DNA of 64,000 nucleotides from NCBI GenBank assembly GCA_963754235.1, contig CAVWFK010000006.1, forward strand, positions 62,001 through 126,000, in the 5' to 3' direction. A program made the position numbers and the translations under genes. Shown here one piece after another: positions 17,670 through 24,839 of this stretch. The stretch's first letter is position 1, and every line of letters begins with the position of its first letter. The DNA is from DATAYA01 sp963754235 (lineage in GTDB: Bacteria; Pseudomonadota; Alphaproteobacteria; Acetobacterales; Acetobacteraceae). The notes under the pieces were generated by a model. It did no database searches and was not told the DNA's origin. It was given only the letters and a program-made list of their open reading frames with translations.

Positions 17670-19231
17670 CAGGCTGTGCGAGAACCTGAGTTTTGATTGA
17701 AGGGCGGTCAAGGCTGGGGTCTGTGGCAGCGGCGGTCCCGCTCCGGTCAGGCGAGTGCGGCGGCGAGGCTGGCGGGGCCGAGGAGCTTGCTGAGGCGTCC
17801 GATATTGTAGGCGAGCACGGCGAGCGCGGTTTCGGTGGCCGCCTTGGCCTTGCCGCGCAGCAGGAAGCGACCGCCCAGGAGGTATTTCAGCGCCGCAAAC
17901 GGGTGCTCGGCCGTGCATCGGCGCAACCGCATCAGCGACGGGTCCGCCGCGATCCGTGCCGCCATCCGGTCGAGCGCCGGTTGGTCGATCAGTCGATAGA
18001 CGTGGCGTCGGTCGGCCCCCGTGCAGCGCGACTTCAGCGGACATCCGGCACAGCTTTCGGCCCGGTAGCGCACGGCGTTGTCCGACCTGTGCCCGCCGTT
18101 GCGAACCAGGCGGCGCCCGGCCGGGCAGGTCATCGTGTCGGTCTCGGCATCGTAGCGGAAGGCCATCGGCGCAAAGTAGTCGCCTCGCCGGTTGACCTGC
18201 GCCGGCGGCCGCACTGCGGCGGCGATGCCCTCGGCCTCGCATTGCGCGGCCTGCGTCGCATTGGCGTAGCCGGTATCGGCAACCACCGTCAGCGCCGCGG
18301 CGCCGAGTACCACCTTGGCCGCGAGCGCCATCGGCAGCAGCTGGCGAAGGTCGTTCGCATCCGTGGTCACCTCGTGGTGGAGGATCATGTGGCTGGCCGG
18401 ATCGACCGCGATCTGCACGTTGTAGGAGGGCGGCTTGGCCCCGGCGCCGCTGCCCATCGGCCGTGCGTCGGGCTCGCCGGCGACGCCGAGCTCGCGACCC
18501 TCCTCGCGCAGCCGCTGCGCCAGCTCGGCAACCTTGCCGCGCTTGGCGCGCAGCACCGCCAGCGCCTCCGTGACCGCTTGCCCGCTCGCCTCGTCCGGCT
18601 CGGCCGCGTCGGCCGCGTCCATCGCCGCCAGGTGGTCGGCGATCGCTTGGTCGAGGCGCGCGATCTCCGCCGCCGCCTCGGCGCGGCTCATCACCTGCTT
18701 GCGGCTCGCCGCCGCGCGGACCTTGCTGCCGTCGATCGCCGCGATGCCGCCGGCGAACAGGCCGCAGTCGCGGCAGAACCGAACCAGCGCGCCGCAGCTG
18801 GCGATGATCTGCGGGCCGTTGTCGCGCCGGAAGTCGGCGATCGTCTTGAAGTCGGGGGTCAGCCGGCCCAGCAGCCACATCAGCTCGACGTTGCGCTGGC
18901 ATTCGCGCTCCAGCTTGCGCGACGAGCGAACCCCGTTGAGGGTGCCGTAGATATAGAGCTTGAGCAGATCGCGCGGATCGTAGCCCGGGCGGCCCTCCCG
19001 CGCCGGCACCGCTCGCTCGAAGCCCAGAGCTGGCATGTCGAGGCTGGTCACGAACGCGTCGATCACTCGCACCACCGCGTCGGCGGCGACGTAGTCGTCC
19101 ACCGCCGGCGGCAACAGCGTCACCTGTCCGCGATCGACACCTTCGATAAACCCCATGCCGCATTCCCCCGCGAAATCGAGGGAGGATTCTAGAATGACGA
19201 GTCCGCGCGACGCGAGTTTTCACACAGCCTG
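17670..19231 (-). mobile_element. IS1182-family insertion sequence
   Basis: A 1,562-base element with imperfect terminal inverted repeats of about 17 bases: CAGGCTGTGCGAGAACC at the left and, read inward from the right end, CAGGCTGTGTGAAAACT. A 4-base direct repeat, CTTC, flanks it. It carries one intact transposase gene on the minus strand and separates ruvA from ruvB within a palindromic repeat, leaving both genes untouched. Confidence 0.85.
17747..19156 (-). CDS. IS1182-family transposase
   Basis: A complete 469-residue transposase. It opens with MGFIEGVDRGQVTLLPPAVD, has the N-terminal domain motif RPGYDPRDLLKLYIYG, the first catalytic region IAAIDGSKVRAAAS, the second around VVADTGYANATQ, a Cys-rich segment CAGCPLKSRCTG and the C-terminal DDE region RRCTAEHPFAALKYLLGGRF. 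The order and length match the IS1182 family. It is intact, so the element may still be mobile. Confidence 0.9.
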   Translation of the reverse strand: MGFIEGVDRGQVTLLPPAVDDYVAADAVVRVIDAFVTSLDMPALGFERAVPAREGRPGYDPRDLLKLYIYGTLNGVRSSRKLERECQRNVELMWLLGRLTPDFKTIADFRRDNGPQIIASCGALVRFCRDCGLFAGGIAAIDGSKVRAAASRKQVMSRAEAAAEIARLDQAIADHLAAMDAADAAEPDEASGQAVTEALAVLRAKRGKVAELAQRLREEGRELGVAGEPDARPMGSGAGAKPPSYNVQIAVDPASHMILHHEVTTDANDLRQLLPMALAAKVVLGAAALTVVADTGYANATQAAQCEAEGIAAAVRPPAQVNRRGDYFAPMAFRYDAETDTMTCPAGRRLVRNGGHRSDNAVRYRAESCAGCPLKSRCTGADRRHVYRLIDQPALDRMAARIAADPSLMRLRRCTAEHPFAALKYLLGGRFLLRGKAKAATETALAVLAYNIGRLSKLLGPASLAAALA

Positions 19232-19252
19232 CTTCGCCGACCATGACGACGG

Positions 19253-20287
19253 ATGAGCGAGCGTGCGGTGGCGCCAGAGCGCGCGCCGGAGGACGCGGCC
19301 GAAGCGTCGCTGCGGCCTCAATCTCTCGGCGAGTTCATCGGCCAGCAAGCGAGCCGAGAGAACCTGGCTGTCTTCATCGCCGCCGCCCGCGGACGCAAGG
19401 AGGCGCTGGACCACGTGCTGCTGCATGGCCCTCCCGGCCTCGGCAAGACGACGCTCGCGCAGATCGTCGCCCACGAACTGGGCGTCGGCTTCCGCGCCAC
19501 CTCCGGCCCGGTGATCCAACGCGCCGGCGACCTCGCCGCCATCCTCACCAACCTGCAACCCCGCGACGTGCTGTTCATCGACGAGATCCACCGCCTGCAA
19601 CCGGCGATCGAGGAAGTGCTGTACCCGGCGATGGAGGACTTCCAGCTCGACCTCATCATCGGCGAAGGCCCGGCCGCGCGCAGCGTGCGCATCGATCTCT
19701 CGCCCTTCACCCTGATCGGCGCCACTACCCGCGCGGGCCTGCTCGCGACCCCACTGCGCGACCGCTTCGGCATCCCGCTGCGGCTCGTCTTCTACACGCC
19801 CGAGGAGCTGGAGCGGATCGTCGGCCGCGGCGCCCGCCTGCTCGATTTCGCGCTCACGCCGGACGGCGGCGCCGAGATCGCACGCCGCTCCCGCGGCACG
19901 CCGCGCGTCGCCGGGCGGCTGCTGCGCCGGGTGCGCGACTTCGCCACCGTCGCCGGCCGCAGTCCGGTCGATCGCGCGATCGCCGATGCGGCGCTGGCGC
20001 GACTCGAGGTCGATGCGCTCGGCCTCGATGCGATGGACCGCCGCTATCTCTGCCGCATCGCCGAGCACCACGGCGGCGGACCGGTCGGCGTCGAGACGCT
20101 GGCGGCGGCGCTGGCCGAGGCGCGCGACACGCTCGAAGACGTGGTCGAGCCCTATCTGATCCAGGAGGGCTTGGTGCTGCGCACCAGCCGCGGCCGGATG
20201 CTGGGTCTGCCCGGCTGGCGGCATCTGGGCCTGACCCCGCCGCCGGCGCTGCCGGGCCAGCTCGACCTTCTGGATGCGCCCGGTTGA
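19253..20287 (+). CDS. ruvB: Holliday junction branch migration ATPase RuvB
   Basis: RuvB is the hexameric AAA+ motor of the RuvABC branch-migration complex. Walker A HGPPGLGKTTLAQ, Walker B VLFIDEIHRLQP, sensor 1 TLIGATTRAGLL and the arginine region PLRDRFGIPLRL are visible; the winged-helix C-terminus ends near RTSRGRMLGLPGWRHLGL. 344 residues, intact. Its ATG lies 21 bases after the IS1182 element, so its expression may now depend on a promoter in or beyond the IS rather than on ruvCA. The stop overlaps the ybgC start by one base. Confidence 0.95.
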   Translation: MSERAVAPERAPEDAAEASLRPQSLGEFIGQQASRENLAVFIAAARGRKEALDHVLLHGPPGLGKTTLAQIVAHELGVGFRATSGPVIQRAGDLAAILTNLQPRDVLFIDEIHRLQPAIEEVLYPAMEDFQLDLIIGEGPAARSVRIDLSPFTLIGATTRAGLLATPLRDRFGIPLRLVFYTPEELERIVGRGARLLDFALTPDGGAEIARRSRGTPRVAGRLLRRVRDFATVAGRSPVDRAIADAALARLEVDALGLDAMDRRYLCRIAEHHGGGPVGVETLAAALAEARDTLEDVVEPYLIQEGLVLRTSRGRMLGLPGWRHLGLTPPPALPGQLDLLDAPG

Positions 20288-20745
20288 TGCGGATGCACCG
20301 GCACATCTTGCGCGTCTATTTCGAGGACACTGACGCGGGCGGCGTGGTCTATCACGCGACCTATCTGCGCTACGCGGAGCGGGCGAGGACCGAGGCGATG
20401 CGCGCCGCCGGCGTCCCCCATGCGGTGCTGGTGGCCGAGCACGGGCTGATGTTCGTGGTGCGCCGCCTCAATCTGGAGTATCTGCGCCCGGCCCGACTCG
20501 ACGACGAGATCGAGGTGCTGACGACAACGCAAGCGATGGGCGCTGCGACGATCGCCGTGCGGCAGGAATTCCGGGCGGCCGGGCAGATGTTGGTTGCGCT
20601 GGACCTGACTCTGGCGTGCGTGCGATGGCGCGACGCGCGGCCGGCACGCATCCCGCCGCGCTGGCGGGCGGCACTCGGACCCGAGGTGGGATGCCAGGGC
20701 GGGATGCCGGACCGCGAGGATGCCGGCGGGGAAGGAGTAGGCTGA
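20287..20745 (+). CDS. ybgC: Acyl-CoA thioesterase YbgC (Tol-Pal associated)
   Basis: A hot-dog-fold thioesterase of the 4-hydroxybenzoyl-CoA thioesterase family, usually the first gene of the tol-pal operon. The catalytic Asp is in YFEDTDAGGVVYHATYLRYAERARTE. About 152 residues with a slightly long, Gly/Asp-rich tail. Start at 20287, sharing one base with the ruvB stop; the tolQ start follows its stop directly. Acts on acyl-CoA or acyl-ACP at the inner membrane. Confidence 0.92.
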   Translation: MRMHRHILRVYFEDTDAGGVVYHATYLRYAERARTEAMRAAGVPHAVLVAEHGLMFVVRRLNLEYLRPARLDDEIEVLTTTQAMGAATIAVRQEFRAAGQMLVALDLTLACVRWRDARPARIPPRWRAALGPEVGCQGGMPDREDAGGEGVG

Positions 20746-21462
20746 GTGGATCGGACGGTGAACGCGGCGAACCTGGCAGCGGCCAACAGCGACCTCTCGC
20801 TGTGGGGGTTGTTCCTGCAAGCCGATATCGTGGTGAAGCTGGTGATCGTGGGGCTGCTGGCAGCCAGCGTCTGGGTGTGGGCGATCGTGTTCGAGAAGTT
20901 CTCCGCGCTGCGCCGCGCCAACCAGGCCGCCGACGCCTTCGAGGACCAGTTCTGGTCCGGCGGCAGCCTCGATGAGCTCTACGACGCCGAAGGCACCAAG
21001 CCCGCGCACCCGCTCGCCGCCGTGTTCGGCGCGGCGATGGGCGAGTGGCGGCGCAGCGCCCGCGTCGCCGGGGCGGATGTGACCCGATCGAGCGTGCGCG
21101 AGCGTGTCGATCGGGCGATGGCGGTCACGATCCAGCGCGAGATGGAGCGGCAGGAGCGGTGGATGGTGTTCCTCGCTTCGGTCGGGGCGACCGCGCCGTT
21201 CGTCGGCCTGTTCGGCACCGTCTGGGGAATCATGCACAGCTTCTCGGCGATCGCGGCGCTGCACAACACCAACCTTGCAGTGGTGGCACCGGGAATTGCC
21301 GAGGCGCTGTTCGCGACCGCGATCGGCCTCGTCGCAGCGATCCCGGCGGTGCTCGCCTACAACAAGATCAGCACCGACCTCGCCCGCCTCGCCGGCCGGA
21401 TGGAGGCGTTCGCGGCTGAGTTCGGCGCCATTCTCTCGCGCCAGTCCGAGGAGAGGGCCTGA
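20746..21462 (+). CDS. tolQ: Tol-Pal system protein TolQ
   Basis: An inner-membrane proton-channel subunit of the Tol-Pal system, which maintains the outer membrane and its constriction at division. Three transmembrane segments are visible, including VIVGLLAASVWVWAIVFEK and the conserved third-helix region GIAEALFATAIGLVAAIPAV; the preceding FVGLFGTVWGIMHSF is the MotA/TolQ/ExbB signature. GTG start directly after ybgC. 238 residues, intact. Confidence 0.95.
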   Translation: MDRTVNAANLAAANSDLSLWGLFLQADIVVKLVIVGLLAASVWVWAIVFEKFSALRRANQAADAFEDQFWSGGSLDELYDAEGTKPAHPLAAVFGAAMGEWRRSARVAGADVTRSSVRERVDRAMAVTIQREMERQERWMVFLASVGATAPFVGLFGTVWGIMHSFSAIAALHNTNLAVVAPGIAEALFATAIGLVAAIPAVLAYNKISTDLARLAGRMEAFAAEFGAILSRQSEERA

Positions 21463-21465
21463 GCG

Positions 21466-22002
21466 GTGGCCGGCTTCATCCAAAATGGCGGGCAGAACGG
21501 CGGGACGAACGCCCGCCGCGGGCGCTACCGGCCGCTCTCGGAGATCAACGTCACCCCGCTCGTGGACGTGATGCTGGTGCTGCTGATCATCTTCATGGTG
21601 ACGGCGCCGCTGATGACCTCGGGCGTGAATGTCGATCTGCCCAAGACGACCGCGCAGCCGGTGAACCAGGACAGCCAGCCGGTCACGGTCTCGGTCGATG
21701 CGCAGGGCAAGATCTATTTGCAGGACACCGAAGTGCCGCTGACCGATCTGGTCGCGAAGCTGCAGGCGATCGCGCAGAACGACCCGGCGCGGCGCATCTT
21801 CGTGCGCGGCGACAAGGCGCTGCCGTACGGTCGGATCATGGAGGTGATGGGCACGATCACCGAGGGCGGCTTCACCAAGGTGGCGCTGCTCGCCGAACAG
21901 CCGCTCGGCCCCGCCGCCACGCCGGCCGCCACGCAAACGCCCGCCGGCACGCCAGCCACGCCGGCCGCCACGCCGCCCAGGGCCGCGGCGGCGCAGCGTT
22001 AA
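21466..22002 (+). CDS. tolR: Tol-Pal system protein TolR
   Basis: The ExbD/TolR-family partner of TolQ, with one N-terminal transmembrane helix carrying the essential Asp (EINVTPLVDVMLVLLIIFMV) and a periplasmic domain. 178 residues; the C-terminal 25 residues form an unusual Ala/Thr/Pro-rich tail (repeated TPA units) not needed by the family. GTG start three bases after the tolQ stop. Confidence 0.93.
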   Translation: MAGFIQNGGQNGGTNARRGRYRPLSEINVTPLVDVMLVLLIIFMVTAPLMTSGVNVDLPKTTAQPVNQDSQPVTVSVDAQGKIYLQDTEVPLTDLVAKLQAIAQNDPARRIFVRGDKALPYGRIMEVMGTITEGGFTKVALLAEQPLGPAATPAATQTPAGTPATPAATPPRAAAAQR

Positions 22003-22036
22003 GGCCCGTCTCCGGGGCCGGGCATGGACACCGGGC

Positions 22037-23002
22037 ATGGATAACGGACTGCGGCGCGGCGCCGCCTATTCGGCCGCGATACACGTGCTGGTGGTGCTGG
22101 CGCTGCTTATCTCGATCCCGTTCGCGAAACCGCCCGAGCCGCTGGACACCTCGGCCATAACGATGGAATTCGTGGGGCCGCCGCAGCCGGTGCAGAAAGG
22201 TCAGGCACAGGCCGCGACCCCGGCACCCGCCCCGGCGGCGCAGCCCACGCCGGCGCCGCCCGCGCCGACCCCGCCCAAGCCGCAACCGCCGGCGCCGCAG
22301 ACCGCCCCGCCGCCGCCTCCCCCGCCACCACCGCCGCCGCCCAGCGCGGCACCGCCGACCCCAGCCCCGCCCGCGCCGCCGCCTCCGCCGCCGCCCACGC
22401 CACAGCCGGCGGTCGCTCCGCCGCCACCTCCGCCGGCGCCGGCGGCACCGCCGAAGCCTTCACCGCCGCTGCCGGTGCCGCCGCTGCCGGTGCCGCCGCC
22501 GCCGCTGCCCACGCCGGCCAAGGTCAGCCCCAATTCGCAGCCGAATCCGGTCGCGAAGCCCAACCCGCAGAGCCACGAGGAGCTGAACCAGCTCGACAAG
22601 GTGCTGGCGGCGCTGCGCAAGAAGCCGACCGCTCCGGCCAACCCGGTGCAGGGCGGCGCGCCCAATGCCGGCGGCAGCCCGCTCGCGGACGACACCGGCG
22701 CGCTGACCGCCGCCGAGCGTGGCGCCATCGGCAACCATGTGCGGCCGTGCTGGACCACCGATCCGGGGATGCCGGGGCTGGACAAGATGCAAGCGCTGCT
22801 GACCGTTACCACCGATGCCAACGGCACGGTGCGGCTGGCCAACATTGCGGCCGCCGACCAGGGCCGGCTGGGCGATCCGCTGTTCCGCGCCTTCGCCGAG
22901 CGGGCGCGCCGCGCGGTGCTCGATCCGCAATGCGCCAACCTGCCGCTGCCGCCCAAGCTGCTCGGGCACGTCAACACGTTCACGTTTCGCTTCAGCCCAT
23001 AG
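22037..23002 (+). CDS. tolA: Tol-Pal system protein TolA (proline-rich)
   Basis: TolA links the TolQR motor to the outer membrane through Pal and TolB. An N-terminal transmembrane helix (AAIHVLVVLALLISIPFA) is followed by a long Pro/Ala-rich periplasmic linker at about residues 55-170, taking the place of the helical domain II of E. coli TolA, and a C-terminal TonB/TolA-like domain (HVRPCWTTDPGMPG onward, ending HVNTFTFRFSP). 321 residues. Such proline-rich versions are usual in alphaproteobacteria. Position between tolR and tolB supports the call. Confidence 0.9.
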   Translation: MDNGLRRGAAYSAAIHVLVVLALLISIPFAKPPEPLDTSAITMEFVGPPQPVQKGQAQAATPAPAPAAQPTPAPPAPTPPKPQPPAPQTAPPPPPPPPPPPPSAAPPTPAPPAPPPPPPPTPQPAVAPPPPPPAPAAPPKPSPPLPVPPLPVPPPPLPTPAKVSPNSQPNPVAKPNPQSHEELNQLDKVLAALRKKPTAPANPVQGGAPNAGGSPLADDTGALTAAERGAIGNHVRPCWTTDPGMPGLDKMQALLTVTTDANGTVRLANIAAADQGRLGDPLFRAFAERARRAVLDPQCANLPLPPKLLGHVNTFTFRFSP

Positions 23003-23042
23003 GCCGCTTCAGCCTCTAGCCGGAGCGACCGGGAGAGAAAGT

Positions 23043-24432
23043 ATGACCGACTTCACCAGCCGCCGCCGTCTGCTCGCGGGAACCGCCGCCCTCATCGCGA
23101 CTCCGCTGGTCGCGCGCGCGCAGCCTGCCGCCCCTCCCCCGCCGCCTGCCGCCGAGTTCGGCCGCTCCGGCGCCCGCCGGCGCGTCCGGCACCCCGAGTG
23201 CGGTGATCGACGTCAACCGCGCGCGCGCGGCGCCGATCCCGATCGCGATCCCCGACCTCGGCGGCTCGCCGCTCGGCACCCAGATCGCGGGCGTCGTTAC
23301 AAGCGACCTCGCCAATTGCGGCCTGTTCCGTCCGATCAGCCCGCAGGCCTTCATCGGGGCCAACGGCGCGGGTGCCAACGGCGGGACGCCCAATTTCGAC
23401 AATTGGAAGGCGATCGGCGCGCAGGCGCTGGTGACCGGTTCGGTTGCAGGCAGCGGCGGCTCGGTGCGGGTCGAGTTCCGGCTGTGGGACGTGCTGCCGC
23501 AGCAGCAGATCCAGGGCACCGCCTACACCACCACCGAGGCTAACTGGCGCCGCATCGCGCACATCATCGCCGACGTGATCTATCAACGGCTGCTCGGCGA
23601 AAAGGGCTATTTCGATACCCGCATTGCCTATGTCGCCAATACCGGCCCGTATGGCCGCGTCACCAAGCGTCTCGCGGTGATGGACCAGGACGGTGCCAAC
23701 AACCGCTTCCTGACCAACGGGGAATGGATGGTGCTGACGCCGCGCTTCTCGCCGGTGCGCGACGAGGTCGCGTTCATGAGCTACGCCAACAACCGCCCGC
23801 GCGTGTACCTCTTCGATCTTGGATCGGGCAGCCAGCGCGTGCTCGGCGACTTCCCCGGCATGACCTTCTCGCCGCGCTTCAGCCCGGACGGCGGCAGCGT
23901 GATCATGGCGCTCGCGGCGCATGGCGGGTCGGATATTGTCGAGATCGGCGTCGCGGGCGGCGGGATGCGGCGCCTCACCTCCTCCGGCTCGATCGACGTC
24001 AGTCCCTGCTTCAGCCCTGACGGCGGGCAGATCGTGTTCAACTCCGATCGCGGCGGCGACCAGCAGCTCTACGTGATGGATGCCGGCGGCGGCGGGGTGC
24101 GCCGGATCAGCTTCGGCGGCGGCCGCTACGCGACCCCCGTATGGTCGCCGCGCGGCGACCTGATCGCCTTCACCCGGCTCGGCGGCAGCGATTCCGGCAA
24201 TTTCTCGATCGGGGTGATGGCGCCAGACGGCTCCGGCGAGCGGCTGATCGCGGAGGGCTACGACGTCGAGGGGCCGACCTTCTGCCCGAACGGCAGAGTG
24301 CTGGTGTTCTGGAAGTCGGGGCCGGGCAGCCTCGGGCAGTTGGTCTCGATCGACGTCACCGGGTTCAACCAGCGCGCGATCCCGACCGCGACCGCCGCGA
24401 CCGATCCTGCCTGGTCGCCGCTGAACGGTTAG
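23043..24432 (+). CDS. tolB: Tol-Pal system beta-propeller protein TolB (frameshifted)
   Basis: The periplasmic TolB beta-propeller that docks Pal and TolA. A twin-arginine-like signal (SRRRLLAGTAALIATPLVARA) opens the protein; the N-terminal domain (AVIDVNRARAAPIPIAIPDL) and propeller blades with SPRFSPDGGSVIMA, SPCFSPDGGQIVFNSDRGG and TPVWSPRGDLIAFTR follow. A frame change between about 23135 and 23165 is needed to join the signal peptide to the mature part. The usual next genes, pal and ybgF, do not follow here; rne does. Confidence 0.92.
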
Positions 24433-24839
24433 CCAAGGGTATCCACGGCTTGCGGTCGGGATCGGATTGCCTCATGTAATGGCAGGCCCTGGATGTCCGC
24501 ACGCGGTCGCATGACGCGGCCGGGGACGCCACCGGGCCTTCCCGGTCCACCGCGCGAGCGTGCCGAGCACGCATCGACATCGTCGGCCGGGGCCGAGCTC
24601 ACCCCGGGCGACGCGCCGGCCTCCGGCCCGCCTCCCATTGTTCAGGGACGGATCTTTTCGACGGATGGAACCCGCGCCGCCAGCAATGACCAAGCAGGGA
24701 CCGCCTGCCGCGCGCCGCTTCGTCGTCTCCGCCCGCCCCCTATCCCGTGACGCATTCCGCCGCCGCCCCGACCGGGGCGAGATCGCCGCTGCGCGCCGAT
24801 GCGCGCCGGCCCTTGCGGCGCACCGGAGTTTCCGACCAC
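24433..24839 (+). other. Long leader between tolB and rne
   Basis: About 400 bases with no convincing gene on either strand. It is where pal would be expected after tolB, but no lipobox or OmpA-like sequence is present. It is likely the untranslated leader of rne. In enterobacteria the rne leader mediates autoregulation by RNase E itself; I see no specific matching structure here, so that role is only a possibility. Confidence 0.4.

Noticed and set aside
17693..19192. A 499-codon plus-strand open frame opposite the IS1182 transposase
   Set aside because: Shadow of a complete transposase with conserved motifs and terminal repeats.
22037..22560. Proline-codon repeats in tolA considered as a CRISPR or satellite array
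   Set aside because: Units are irregular and encode a Pro/Ala linker typical of alphaproteobacterial TolA; no spacers or fixed period.
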